From Blastococcus sp. TBT05-19 (GTDB lineage Bacteria > Actinomycetota > Actinomycetes > Mycobacteriales > Geodermatophilaceae): DNA of 64,000 bases. The DNA lies in NCBI RefSeq assembly GCF_003319095.1, contig NZ_QOHI01000002.1, positions 1-64,000 on the forward strand, given 5' to 3'. Below the pieces are notes generated by a model, which made no database searches, was not told the DNA's origin, and saw only the letters and a program-made list of their open reading frames with translations. Position 1 is the stretch's first letter; every line of letters starts with the position of its first letter. Both the position numbers and the translations under genes were made by a program. This document shows positions 33,464-44,872 of this stretch, one piece after another.

Positions 33464-34548
33464 CAGAGCACCACGACCGAGCGCAGCACGTCACCGGCGT
33501 GCATCTTGTGGAACGCCTCCTCGACCGCGTCGAGGCCGATCGTCTCGCTGACGAAGTCCTCCAGCGGGAAGCGGCCCTGCAGGTAGAGGTCGACGAGCAG
33601 CGGGAAGTCGCGGCTGGGCAGGCAGTCGCCGTACCAGGAGGACTTGATCGCCCCACCCCGGCCGAAGATCTCGATCGCCGGGAGGGTGATCTCCATGCCC
33701 GGCGTCGGGACGCCGACCATCACCACGCGGCCGGCCAGGTCGCGGGAGTAGAAGGCCTGCTCGAAGACCGCGGGGTGGCCGACGGCGTCGATGGCGACGT
33801 CGACCCCGAAGCCGCCGGTGAGGCCCTTGATCGCCTCGACCGGGTCGGTCTCCTTCGAGTTCACGGTGTGGGTGGCGCCGAAGCCCTTCGCCCACTCGAG
33901 CTTCCGGTCGTCGATGTCGACGGCGATGATCGTCGTCGCGCCGGCGAGCTTCGCCCCGGCGACCGCGGCGTCACCGACCCCACCGCAGCCGAAGACGGCG
34001 ACGGTCTCGCCCCGGCGGACACCCCCGGTGTTGATCGCGGCACCGACGCCGGCCATGACGCCGCAGCCGAGCAGGCCCGCGGCCGTGGCCGGGGCGGCGG
34101 CGTCCACCTTGGTGCACTGGCCCGAGTGCACCAGCGTCTTCTCGGCGAACGCGCCGATGCCCAGCGCGGGGGAGAGCTCGGTGCCATCGGTGAGCGTCAT
34201 CTTCTGCGCCGCGTTGTGGGTGTCGAAGCAGTACTGCGGCTCGCCCTTGAGGCACGCGCGGCACTGACCGCACACGGCCCGCCAGTTGAGGACGACGTAG
34301 TCGCCGACGGCCACGTTGGTCACGCCTTCGCCCACGGCGGAGACCCGGCCGGCGGCCTCGTGCCCGAGGAGGAAGGGGAAGTCGTCGTTGATCCCGCCCT
34401 CGCGGTAGTGCAGGTCGGTGTGGCAGACCCCGCACGCCTGCACGTCGACCACGGCCTCACCGGGGCCGGGGTCGGGCACCACGATCGTCTCGACGCTGAC
34501 CGGCTGACCCTTGCCGCGGGCGACGACGCCGCGAACCTCGTATGGCAT
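33463..34548 (-). CDS. mscR: S-(hydroxymethyl)mycothiol dehydrogenase
   Basis: 361 residues, zinc-dependent class III alcohol dehydrogenase of the MscR/AdhE2 type. Oxidises the adduct of formaldehyde and mycothiol with NAD+. Catalytic zinc region CGVCHTDLH with GHEAAGRV, structural zinc [15 protein letters not shown], coenzyme motif [22 protein letters not shown] lies 6 nt before the ATG, indicating leaderless transcription. Its presence shows the host makes mycothiol, as actinobacteria do. Couples to the MBL gene. Confidence 0.95.
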   Translation of the reverse strand: MPYEVRGVVARGKGQPVSVETIVVPDPGPGEAVVDVQACGVCHTDLHYREGGINDDFPFLLGHEAAGRVSAVGEGVTNVAVGDYVVLNWRAVCGQCRACLKGEPQYCFDTHNAAQKMTLTDGTELSPALGIGAFAEKTLVHSGQCTKVDAAAPATAAGLLGCGVMAGVGAAINTGGVRRGETVAVFGCGGVGDAAVAGAKLAGATTIIAVDIDDRKLEWAKGFGATHTVNSKETDPVEAIKGLTGGFGVDVAIDAVGHPAVFEQAFYSRDLAGRVVMVGVPTPGMEITLPAIEIFGRGGAIKSSWYGDCLPSRDFPLLVDLYLQGRFPLEDFVSETIGLDAVEEAFHKMHAGDVLRSVVVL

Positions 34549-34554
34549 GGTCCG

Positions 34555-34560
34555 AGCCTA
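34555..34560 (-). promoter_or_regulatory. -10 box, leaderless start of mscR
   Basis: TAGGCT on the minus strand, 6 nt before ATG 34548. Confidence 0.7.
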
Positions 34561-34754
34561 GGGTGGCGCTCGGAGGCGGGCTCGGGCACTACTTTTCAGT
34601 CACATCGAGTCACTGCTTGCTCACGAGGGCGAGTTGGCAGGGCCAACTTGCGAGTAACGCCGTAGCGTGCCACCCGATCGCGACCCAGATCACAGGGCGC
34701 GTCCCGGTTGTGGCCGTCCGGCCCTTCCGGTTCCCGTCCCCGGAGGTTGTCCCC

Positions 34755-36182
34755 GTGGCAGTACCCAGCTTCCTGGCGCGCGAGCGGATCATCGCGCGCC
34801 CGGGCTTCAACCGCTGGCTGATCCCGCCGGCGGCTCTCGCCGTCCACCTGTGCATCGGCCAGGCCTACGCGACCAGCGTCTACAAGACCGCCCTCGTCGC
34901 CCACTTCGACTCGACGCTCACCGCGATCGGCATCATCTTCTCGATCGCCATCGTGATGCTCGGCCTGTCGGCCGCCGTCTTCGGCACGTGGGTGGACCGC
35001 AACGGCCCCCGCGCCGCGATGTTCACGTCCGCCGTCTTCTGGGTGACCGGCTTCCTCGTCGGCGCCCTCGGCATCTACACCGAGCAGCTGTGGCTGGTCT
35101 ACCTCGGCTACGGCGTCATCGGCGGCATCGGCCTGGGCATCGGCTACATCTCGCCGGTCTCCACGCTGATCAAGTGGTTCCCCGACCGTCCGGGCCTGGC
35201 CACCGGTATGGCCATCATGGGCTTCGGTGGTGGCGCGCTCATCGCCTCGCCGCTCTCCCGGCAGCTGATGGCCTGGTACGACCCGGGCTACGACCCGGCC
35301 GTCGTCGGCACCACCCCCAGCGGCAACGCCGTCGGCGGTCTGTTCCTGACCCTGGCCGCGCTCTACGCCGTCTTCATGATGTTCGGTGCGTTCATCGTCC
35401 GCGTGCCGGCCGCCGACTGGAAGCCCGCCGGCTTCGACCCGGCGTCGGTCAAGTCCAAGCCGATGATCACGACCGAGAACGTCTCGGCCAACAACGCGAT
35501 CAAGACCCCGCAGTTCTGGCTGCTGTGGACGGTCCTCTTCTGCAACGTCACCGCCGGCATCGGCATCCTCGAGCAGGCCGCGCCGATGATCCAGGACTTC
35601 TTCCGCACCGGTGAGACCTCGCAGGTCCTCGCTGCGACGGCGGCCGGCTTCGTCGGTCTGCTCTCGCTGTTCAACATGGCCGGCCGCTTCGTGTGGTCGT
35701 CCACGTCGGACTTCATCGGGCGCAAGCCGATCTACATGGTCTACCTCGGCGTCGGGATCATCCTGTACGTCATCCTGGCGACCCTCGGCAGCAGCGCGAC
35801 CTGGATCTTCGTCATCACCGCCGCGATCATCATCTCCTTCTACGGCGGTGGCTTCGCGACCGTGCCGGCCTACCTGCGCGACCTCTTCGGCACCTACCAG
35901 GTCGGCGCCATCCACGGCCGTCTCCTGACCGCCTGGGCGGCCGCCGGCATCGCCGGCCCGCTGATCGTCAACGGCGTCCTGGACTCGCGGGGCACCCCGG
36001 GCCAGCTCGTCGCCGGTGACTACCGGCCCGCGCTGTTCATCATGGTCGGCCTCCTGGCCGTGGGCTTCATCGCCAACCTGCTGATCAAGCCGGTGGCGAG
36101 CAAGTGGCACGAGTCGAAGGAAGCCGTCGAGGAGTTCACCCACGAGCACCACACCGAGGAAGAGCGGAGCGCCGTCCGATGA
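34755..36182 (+). CDS. OFA-family MFS transporter
   Basis: 475 residues, about 12 transmembrane helices. Oxalate:formate antiporter-like major facilitator: AALAVHLCIGQAYATSVYKT in helix 1, the cytoplasmic motif GTWVDRNGPRAAM, and the central loop followed by NAIKTPQFWLLWTVLF. Substrate is probably a small carboxylate but cannot be told. GTG start with GGAGGTT; the frame from 34542 adds an implausible head. Overlaps the 46-residue gene by ATGA. Confidence 0.88.
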   Translation: MAVPSFLARERIIARPGFNRWLIPPAALAVHLCIGQAYATSVYKTALVAHFDSTLTAIGIIFSIAIVMLGLSAAVFGTWVDRNGPRAAMFTSAVFWVTGFLVGALGIYTEQLWLVYLGYGVIGGIGLGIGYISPVSTLIKWFPDRPGLATGMAIMGFGGGALIASPLSRQLMAWYDPGYDPAVVGTTPSGNAVGGLFLTLAALYAVFMMFGAFIVRVPAADWKPAGFDPASVKSKPMITTENVSANNAIKTPQFWLLWTVLFCNVTAGIGILEQAAPMIQDFFRTGETSQVLAATAAGFVGLLSLFNMAGRFVWSSTSDFIGRKPIYMVYLGVGIILYVILATLGSSATWIFVITAAIIISFYGGGFATVPAYLRDLFGTYQVGAIHGRLLTAWAAAGIAGPLIVNGVLDSRGTPGQLVAGDYRPALFIMVGLLAVGFIANLLIKPVASKWHESKEAVEEFTHEHHTEEERSAVR

Positions 36183-36319
36183 GTTCGACCGTGTCGCACG
36201 ACCAGCAGCCCACCCACACCCCGGTGGGGCTCATCGCCTTCGCCTGGACGCTCGTGGGCGTGCCGCTGGCCTACGGCCTCTACAACACCGTGAAGGCGGC
36301 CACCGCGCTGTTCGGCTGA
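36179..36319 (+). CDS. 46-residue membrane partner of the MFS transporter
   Basis: Short N-terminal polar region then one transmembrane helix (LIAFAWTLVGVPLAYGLYNT) and a tiny tail. Coupled by ATGA to the transporter and ended by a strong terminator, so it is always made with it. Small proteins in this position are known next to OFA-family transporters and are named MFS transporter small subunit in databases as I recall; a role in stability or assembly is inferred. Confidence 0.8.
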   Translation: MSSTVSHDQQPTHTPVGLIAFAWTLVGVPLAYGLYNTVKAATALFG

Positions 36320-36333
36320 TCCTCCTTCTCCAC

Positions 36334-36373
36334 CACCGAGCCCCGTCCGCTGACCAGCGGGCGGGGCTCGGTG
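36334..36373 (+). terminator. Terminator of the OFA transporter operon
   Basis: CACCGAGCCCCG (36334-36345) pairs with CGGGGCTCGGTG (36362-36373), with an inner CCGCT/AGCGG stem; CTGTTCT follows. 15 nt after the small gene. Confidence 0.8.
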
Positions 36374-36473
36374 CTGTTCTGTGCCCTGTTGCGCCGAGAG
36401 GGCCCCCGGAGGGGGTCCGCGCAGGCGCGACGCAGCGGCTCAGCTCAGCTGGGGACGGCTCCTGGCCGCGGTG

Positions 36474-36853
36474 TCACCTGCGGAGCGGTGACAGCGGGAG
36501 GAGCCGGCCGAGGTCGGCGCGGTTGCCGCTGGCGCTGACCTTCCCCTCGGCGACGGCGTCGGCCCAGGAGAGCGCGCCGGTGGCCAACCGCAGCCAGGTG
36601 GCGGCGTCGGTCTCGACGACGTTGGGCGGCGTCCCCCGCGTGTGCCGCGGCCCCTCCACGAACTGGACGGCGACGTGCGGCGGCACCCGGAGCTCCACCG
36701 ACCGGCCGGGCACCTGCTGGGCCAGCCAGCGCGCGGTGGTCTTCACCGCGGCGCCCACGACCGACCGCGGCGGCTGCTCCGCCTCCCCGGCCAGCCAGGC
36801 GCGGACCGGGTCGACGGCGGCCCGCAGGTCCTCGGCCGGGATGGGCGCCGGCA

Positions 36854-36854
<1 letters not shown>
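36474..36854 (-). CDS. Sterol-carrier-like (SCP2-fold) family protein
   Basis: 126 residues. One small alpha/beta domain with [20 protein letters not shown] and, towards the end, [29 protein letters not shown], the pattern of SCP2-type lipid-binding or maleylpyruvate-isomerase-associated domains. Its start overlaps the purL stop as TGATG, so it is the last gene of the purL operon, a position conserved in other actinobacteria. Ligand unknown. Confidence 0.75.
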
Positions 36855-39186
<2,332 letters not shown>

Positions 39187-39190
<4 letters not shown>

Positions 39191-39858
39191 GCGCTGACGA
39201 CCGCCTTCAGGACGCTGGTGAAGAAGCCGAGGCCGTCGGTCGACGGCCCGGTGAGGTCCTCGATCGCGTGCTCGGGGTGCGGCATGAGGCCGACGACGCG
39301 GCCGTTCTCGCTGGCGACGCCGGCGATCTCGCGGCTGGAACCGTTCGGGTTGCCGTCCGCGTAGCGGAACACCACCCGGCCCTCGCCCTCGAGCCGGTCG
39401 AGGTCGGCCTCGGAGCCCACGTAGCGGCCCTCGCCGTTCTTGACCGGGATGAGGATCCGCTGGCCCTCGGCGAAATCCGTCGTCCACGTCGTGTCGGCGC
39501 GCTCGACGACGAGCACCTGGTCGCGGTTGCGGAAGTGCAGGTGGCTGTTGCGGGTCAGGGCGCCGGGCAGCAGGCCCGCCTCGCACAGCACCTGGAAGCC
39601 GTTGCAGATGCCCAGCACCGGCAGGCCCTGGTTGGCGGCCGCGACGACGTCCTGCATCAGCGGCGAGCGGGCGGCGATGGCGCCGGCGCGCAGGTAGTCG
39701 CCGTAGGAGAAGCCACCGGGGAGGACGACGGCGTCGACGTCCTTGAGGTCGTGGTCGCCGTGCCAGAGCATGACCGGCTCGCCGCCGGCCAGGCGCACCG
39801 CGCGTGCGGCGTCGACGTCGTCCAGGGAGCCCGGGAAGGTGATGACACCGATGCGCAC
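39187..39858 (-). CDS. purQ: Phosphoribosylformylglycinamidine synthase, glutaminase subunit
   Basis: 223 residues, class I glutamine amidotransferase that feeds ammonia to PurL. Nucleophile Cys in [18 protein letters not shown], His/Glu of the triad in [13 protein letters not shown] start with GAGAGGCG upstream; 28 nt after purS. Confidence 0.97.
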
Positions 39859-39886
39859 TGGCGCCTCTCTCGGTCGGGGGGCTTGC

Positions 39887-40126
39887 TTACTCGGACGAGA
39901 GGTGCAGCTCGACGTCCTCGATGACCGGGTTGGCGAGCAGCGTCTCGGCGATCTGCTTCAGCTCCGCCTCGTCCGGCGTCCCGTCGACCTCGAGCACGAA
40001 GTGCTTGCCCTGGCGGACGCTCCGCACGGAGTCGTGGCCGAGCCGGCCCAGCGCTCCCAGGACCGCCTGACCCTGGGGGTCGGAGATCTCCGGCTTCAGG
40101 ACGACGTCGACGACCACCCGGGACAC
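39887..40126 (-). CDS. purS: Phosphoribosylformylglycinamidine synthase, PurS subunit
   Basis: 79 residues. Small bridging subunit of the PurLQS complex: [19 protein letters not shown] and [12 protein letters not shown] are typical. GTG start with TACCCT 7 nt upstream, so the purS-purQ-purL operon is probably transcribed from a leaderless promoter here. Confidence 0.95.
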   Translation of the reverse strand: MSRVVVDVVLKPEISDPQGQAVLGALGRLGHDSVRSVRQGKHFVLEVDGTPDEAELKQIAETLLANPVIEDVELHLSSE

Positions 40127-40133
40127 GCCGACG

Positions 40134-40139
40134 AGGGTA
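40134..40139 (-). promoter_or_regulatory. -10 box, leaderless start of purS operon
   Basis: TACCCT on the minus strand, 7 nt before GTG 40126. Confidence 0.7.
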
Positions 40140-40279
40140 CCGGGCCGTCCACGGGCCTCCGACCCCTCCCGACGAGCCGCATCTCGCCCCGTCCGTCACA
40201 CCAGCCCACGTCGTGGTCGCGGGCGGTGACAGATCGGCGGTTCGACTGCAGAATCCGGCTCGTCCGCCGAGGAGGCCCT

Positions 40280-42571
40280 GTGCGTTCCCTGTTCGCTGTT
40301 CTCGCCGCCGGCCTGGTCCTCCTGACGGGGGCTCCTGCCTCGGCCGCTCCGGTCAACCAACCGCCCGTGGCCACGGGTGACGCCGTCGCGCACATGAACG
40401 ACGGCCGGCAGCTCGTCATCCGTGTCCTGGAGAACGACACCGACCCGGACGGCGACCAGCTCACCCTGGCCGGTGTCGGCACCCCCACCAGGGGATACGC
40501 GCAGTACTCCAGCACCTGGATCTACTACAGCCCGCACACCGGCCAGGTCGGTGACGACACGTTCACCTACACCGTCTCCGACGGACGCGGGGGCACGGCG
40601 ACCGGCACCGTGACCGTCACGCTCTACACACCGCTCCCCCGTCCGGCCGCCCCCACCGGCGTGACGACGCCCGGGTCGTTCGTCTTCTCCTGGTCGGCGG
40701 TCCCGGGCGCCACGGGCTACCGCGTCTACCGGGATCACGCGCCCATCGGCACCACGACGGCCACCAGCTGGACCGACAGCGGGATGGACGACTCCTCCAG
40801 CAACATGTACTGGGCCGTCGCCCTGGACGGCGCCGGCCGCGAGGGCCTCGCCTCCTACCCGGAGATCTACCGGGCCGTGCGCCCGTTGACGCCGGCCTGG
40901 CTCGACGTCGACCCGACCAGGACGGGCTCCTCGCTGGAGCTGACCTGGGACTCGTCCGGCGAGGGCTACACGACGTGGCGGGTGTGGCGGGACGGTGTGG
41001 CCATCGCGACGACGCGGGTCCCGCGGTTCGTCGACACGGGTCTCACCGAGGGGCGCGAGTACAGCTACCAGGTGTCCCGGTCCGAGCAGCTCGAGGGCGG
41101 GTTGTCCGCCCCGGTGCGGCAGGTCCCGCGGACGCTGACCGACATCGGCTGGTTCTTCCTGCAGCGGGGCTGGGACTCCGGCTACCTGGGTCCGGTCACC
41201 GTCGCCGAGCGGCCGGTCCCGGGCGGTCTGCGGCAGGACCACCTGCACGGGATCATCCTGCAGCAGGACGGCGAGGCCCCCCTGCCCGTCTACGGCTTCA
41301 TGGAGGTCGAGTTCGATGCGGCCGGTGGGATACCGGTCCTCGGTTATCCCCTCGCGGAGCAGGAGTGCGGCCTCCGGGAGAACGGCTGCGGGCAGCTCTT
41401 CGAGTTCGGCAGCATCTGGGAGTCCGACGTCGCGCCCACCACGGCGGTCCGGGACGCCATCGAGGCAGGCTGGGCCGCCACCGGCTGGGAGGACGGCCCC
41501 CTGGGCTACCCCGTCGCCCGCGAAGCTCCGGTTCCCGGCGGCGTCGCGCAGTCCTTCGAGGACGGCGCCGTGTACTGGAGCGCGACCACCGGCGCGCACG
41601 GTGTCAGCGGCGAGGTCCACGACACCTACGCGGCCCGGGGCGGGGTCACGGGGCCCCTCGGCCACCCGACCATGAGCGAGGCCTGCGGTCTGCGCGACGG
41701 CGGCTGCTACCAGCACTTCCAGGGCGGCTCGATCTACTGGAGCCCGGTCACCGGCGCACGTCCGGTCTCCGGCGGGATCCGCGACACCTGGGCCCGCCAG
41801 GGCTGGGAGAACGGCCGTCTCGGCTACCCGACCATGAGCGAGGCCTGCGGCCTGCGCAACGGCGGCTGCTACCAGCACTTCCAGGGCGGATCCATCTACT
41901 CCTCCCCCACCGGAACCCACATCGTCGCCGGCACCATCCGCGACACCTGGGCCCGCCAGGGCTGGGAGAACGGCCGTCTCGGCTACCCGACCATGAGCGA
42001 GGCCTGCGGCCTGCGCAACGGCGGCTGCTACCAGCACTTCCAGGGCGGCTCCATCTACTCCTCCCCCACCGGAACCCACGTCGTCGCCGGCACCATCCGC
42101 GACACCTGGGCCCGCCAGGGCTGGGAAGGCGGCCGCCTGGGCTACCCGACCATGAGCGAGGCCTGCGGCCTGCGCAACGGCGGCTGCTACCAGCACTTCC
42201 AGGGCGGCTCCATCTACTCCTCCCCCGCCGGAACCCACGTCGTGGCCGGCGCCATCCGCGATGCCTGGGCGCGCCAGGGCTGGGAGAACGGCCGTCTCGG
42301 CTACCCGACCATGAGCGAGACCTGCGGCCTGCGCAACGGCGGCTGCTACCAGCACTTCCAGGGCGGCTCCATCTACTCCTCCCCCGCCGGAACCCACATC
42401 GTCGCCGGCACCATCCGCGACACCTGGGCCCGCCAGGGCTGGGAAGGCGGCCGCCTGGGCTACCCGACGGGCGGAGAGGTGAGCAGCCCGACCGGGGTGG
42501 TCCAGAGCTTCCAGGGCGGCAGCATCAGGATCGACCGCGCGACCGGCCGGCCGGTGATCAGCTACCGCTGA
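40280..42571 (+). CDS. Secreted LGFP-repeat protein with Ig/cadherin-like and fibronectin-like domains
   Basis: 763 residues, GTG start after GAGGAGG. A signal peptide (VLLTGAPASAA) is followed by a cadherin/Ig-like domain (RVLENDTDPDGDQLTL, GDDTFTYTVSDGRGG), two fibronectin III-like domains (about residues 125-290), then a C-terminal run of LGFP repeats (GRLGYPTMSEACGLRNGG, QHFQGGSIYSSP). LGFP repeats are thought to bind cell-wall arabinogalactan or peptidoglycan in actinobacteria. No catalytic domain is visible. The repeat region is made of nearly identical 159-bp units. The gene sits alone between the purS and purC operons; divergent from purS. Confidence 0.9.
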   Translation: MRSLFAVLAAGLVLLTGAPASAAPVNQPPVATGDAVAHMNDGRQLVIRVLENDTDPDGDQLTLAGVGTPTRGYAQYSSTWIYYSPHTGQVGDDTFTYTVSDGRGGTATGTVTVTLYTPLPRPAAPTGVTTPGSFVFSWSAVPGATGYRVYRDHAPIGTTTATSWTDSGMDDSSSNMYWAVALDGAGREGLASYPEIYRAVRPLTPAWLDVDPTRTGSSLELTWDSSGEGYTTWRVWRDGVAIATTRVPRFVDTGLTEGREYSYQVSRSEQLEGGLSAPVRQVPRTLTDIGWFFLQRGWDSGYLGPVTVAERPVPGGLRQDHLHGIILQQDGEAPLPVYGFMEVEFDAAGGIPVLGYPLAEQECGLRENGCGQLFEFGSIWESDVAPTTAVRDAIEAGWAATGWEDGPLGYPVAREAPVPGGVAQSFEDGAVYWSATTGAHGVSGEVHDTYAARGGVTGPLGHPTMSEACGLRDGGCYQHFQGGSIYWSPVTGARPVSGGIRDTWARQGWENGRLGYPTMSEACGLRNGGCYQHFQGGSIYSSPTGTHIVAGTIRDTWARQGWENGRLGYPTMSEACGLRNGGCYQHFQGGSIYSSPTGTHVVAGTIRDTWARQGWEGGRLGYPTMSEACGLRNGGCYQHFQGGSIYSSPAGTHVVAGAIRDAWARQGWENGRLGYPTMSETCGLRNGGCYQHFQGGSIYSSPAGTHIVAGTIRDTWARQGWEGGRLGYPTGGEVSSPTGVVQSFQGGSIRIDRATGRPVISYR
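41650..42470 (+). repeat. Tandem 159-bp repeats inside the LGFP protein gene
   Basis: The marker GACACCTGGGCCCGCCAGGG recurs at 41783, 41942, 42101, 42260 (two changes) and 42419, always 159 bp apart, and the flanking sequence is nearly identical between copies, including synonymous positions. Each unit encodes 53 residues. A sixth, more diverged unit precedes the array. Such identity implies recent duplication or gene conversion, and the array may vary in copy number between strains. Confidence 0.93.
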
Positions 42572-42575
42572 CCGG

Positions 42576-42598
42576 TCGGCTCCGGCCCCACGAGCCGA
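42576..42598. terminator. Hairpin between LGFP gene and purC
   Basis: TCGGCTC (42576-42582) pairs with GAGCCGA (42592-42598), 9-nt loop, in the 29-bp gap between convergent genes. Confidence 0.45.
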
Positions 42599-42600
42599 TC

Positions 42601-43464
42601 TCAGGCGAACGGGCTGCCGGTGAGCTTCTCGTAGGCGGTGACGTACCGCTCCCGGGTGGCCTCGACGACGTCGGACGGCAGCTCGGGCGGCTCGGAGACC
42701 CGGTCCCAGCCCGACGACATCAGCCAGTCGCGCACGAACTGCTTGTCGTAGGAGGGCTGCACCGAGCCCGGCGCCCACGACGACGCCGGCCAGAAGCGCG
42801 ACGAGTCGGGGGTGAGCACCTCGTCGCCCAGCACCAGCCCGCCGTCGGGCGAGACGCCGAACTCGACCTTGGTGTCGGCGAGCACGATGCCGGCCTCGCG
42901 GGCGATCTCCGCGCCCCGCCGGTACAGCGCCAGCGTCAGCTCCCGCAGCTCCTCGGCACGCTCGGCGCCGACGAGCTCCACCACCCGCGGGAAGTCGATC
43001 GGCTCGTCGTGCTCGCCGAGCTCGGCCTTGGTCGACGGCGTGAACACCGGCTCCGGCAGCTGCGAGCCCTCGACCAGCCCGGTGGGCAGGACGACGTCGC
43101 GGATCGAGCCGGTGCGCTCGTACTCCTTGGTGCCGCCGCCGGACAGGTAGCCGCGGGCCACGCACTCGACCGGCAGCATCTCCAGCCGGCGCACGAGCAT
43201 CGCCCGCCCGGCGACCTCCGCCGGCACGTCGGAGGCCGACACCAGGTGGTGCGTGGCCCCGAAGCGCTCCAGCACCGGCGTCAGCTGCTCGAACCACCAC
43301 ACCGAGAGCTGGGTGAGCACCTTCCCCTTGTCGGGGATGGGTGTCGGCAGCACCCAGTCGTAGGCGGAGATCCGGTCCGACGCCACGAGCAGCAGCCGGT
43401 CGGACCCGGCGTCGTAGATCTCCCGCACCTTGCCGCGGGCGACGAGGGGCAGGTCCACGGTCAC
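42601..43464 (-). CDS. purC: SAICAR synthase
   Basis: 287 residues. Phosphoribosylaminoimidazole-succinocarboxamide synthase; joins aspartate to CAIR using ATP. Motifs: VARGKVREIYDAG, SDRISAYDWVLPTPIPDKG, VARGYLSGGGTKEY, IVLADTKVEFGV and PSYDKQFVRDWL. GTG start overlaps the purB stop (GTGA), so purB-purC are translationally coupled, giving the two aspartate-handling steps one transcript. Confidence 0.97.
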   Translation of the reverse strand: MTVDLPLVARGKVREIYDAGSDRLLLVASDRISAYDWVLPTPIPDKGKVLTQLSVWWFEQLTPVLERFGATHHLVSASDVPAEVAGRAMLVRRLEMLPVECVARGYLSGGGTKEYERTGSIRDVVLPTGLVEGSQLPEPVFTPSTKAELGEHDEPIDFPRVVELVGAERAEELRELTLALYRRGAEIAREAGIVLADTKVEFGVSPDGGLVLGDEVLTPDSSRFWPASSWAPGSVQPSYDKQFVRDWLMSSGWDRVSEPPELPSDVVEATRERYVTAYEKLTGSPFA

Positions 43465-44768
43465 GTCAGCGCTGCCAGCCGGTCGAAGAGCGGCCCGAGG
43501 TTGGCCACGTACTGCTCCGGCCGGCAGATCTCGTCCAGCCGCGCCTCGTCCAGCGTCACGCCGGACTCCCCCGCCCGGGCCCGCAGCGTCTCGCGGAACG
43601 GCGTCCCGGACTTCCACGTCTCCATCGCCGCGCCCTGCACCAGCGCGTAGGCGTCCTCCCGGGAGAGCCCGCCCTCGACCAGCTCCAGCAGCACCGACGA
43701 GGTGTAGATCAGCCCGCCGGTGGATTCGAGGTTGGCGCGCATCCGGTCGGCGTCGACCACCAGGTTCTCCACCAGCCCGGCCGTCAGGTCCAGCAGGTAG
43801 TCGGTGGTGATCGCGGCGTCGGGCAGGAACACCCGCTCGGTGGAGGAGTGCGAGATGTCCCGCTCGTGCCACAGCGGGATGCCCTCCATCACCGGCACGA
43901 TCGCCGCCCGCACCACGCGGGCGAGGCCGGCGATGCGCTCGGAGCGGATCGGGTTCTTCTTGTGCGGCATCGCGCTCGAGCCCTTCTGGCCCGACCCGAA
44001 CGCCTCCGACAGCTCGCGCACCTCGGTCCGCTGGCCGTGCCGGACCTCCAGCGCGATCGCCTCGCAGACCGTGGCGATGATCGCCAGCGCCGACACCCAC
44101 TCGCTGATGCCGTCGCGCAGCACCACCTGGGTGGAGGCGTCGGCCGGCCGCAGGCCCAGCGCGTCGGCGACCGTGCGCTCGACCGACGGGTCGATGAGCG
44201 AGTACGTGCCGACGGCGCCGGAGATGGCGACGACCCCGACGGCGTCCCGGGCGGCCCGCAGCCGGTCGCGGGACCGCGCCGCGGCGAAGGCCAGGTCGGC
44301 GACCCGGTGGCCCCAGACGACGGGTTCGGCGTGCACGCCGTGCGTGCGTCCCACCCGGATGGTGTTCCGGTGCGCCAGCCCGTGGTCGCGCAGCGCGGCC
44401 ACCAGGCGGTCGGCCTTGGCCAGCAGCACGTCGGTGGCGTCGGTGAGCTGCACGGCGAGCGCGGTGTCGAGCAGGTCCGACGACGTCATGCCGTGGTGCA
44501 CGTAGGCGGCGGCCGACCGGGGCTCGGTGTTGTCCGCCCAGGCGGTGAGGAAGGCGATGACGTCGTGCTGCGTCGTCTCCTCGATCTCCGCGACCCGCTC
44601 CGCGCTCGGCGGGGGCGCGTTCCGCACCGGCTCGACGACGTCGGCCGGGACGCGACCGGCGGCGGCGTGCGCCTCCAGCACCAGGGTCTCGACGCGGCAC
44701 CACAGCGCGTACTTGTGCGCGTCGCTCCAGACCCGGCCCATGTCGGGGAGCGTGTAGCGCTCGATCAT
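43461..44768 (-). CDS. purB: Adenylosuccinate lyase
   Basis: 435 residues. Cleaves SAICAR and adenylosuccinate, releasing fumarate, so it acts twice in purine synthesis. Fumarase-superfamily signature GSSAMPHKKNPIRSE; other landmarks HHGMTSSDLLDTA and RTHGVHAEPVVWG. MIERYTLPDM is the canonical N-terminus, so the ATG at 44768 is chosen over GTG at 44786. Confidence 0.97.
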   Translation of the reverse strand: MIERYTLPDMGRVWSDAHKYALWCRVETLVLEAHAAAGRVPADVVEPVRNAPPPSAERVAEIEETTQHDVIAFLTAWADNTEPRSAAAYVHHGMTSSDLLDTALAVQLTDATDVLLAKADRLVAALRDHGLAHRNTIRVGRTHGVHAEPVVWGHRVADLAFAAARSRDRLRAARDAVGVVAISGAVGTYSLIDPSVERTVADALGLRPADASTQVVLRDGISEWVSALAIIATVCEAIALEVRHGQRTEVRELSEAFGSGQKGSSAMPHKKNPIRSERIAGLARVVRAAIVPVMEGIPLWHERDISHSSTERVFLPDAAITTDYLLDLTAGLVENLVVDADRMRANLESTGGLIYTSSVLLELVEGGLSREDAYALVQGAAMETWKSGTPFRETLRARAGESGVTLDEARLDEICRPEQYVANLGPLFDRLAALT

Positions 44769-44872
44769 GCGGGTACCGCCTGCCACTGCTCAGCTCGTCG
44801 CGCCACGGGGACAGTCTCCCGCAGGGCTAGCGTGATCACGAACGCCCCCCAACTGGTCGGTGGAGGAGAGCA

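Noticed and set aside
36400-36418. Possible further remnant of the hairpin element (GGCCCCC..GGGGGTCC)
   Set aside because: Arms of only three bases beyond the flanks and no loop core; it could be chance in this base composition.
40196-43300. 1034-residue antisense open frame across the LGFP gene and purC
   Set aside because: It reads the complement of the GC-rich repeats and of purC; its repeated alanine/glycine pattern only mirrors the 159-bp repeats, and both sense genes have clear families.
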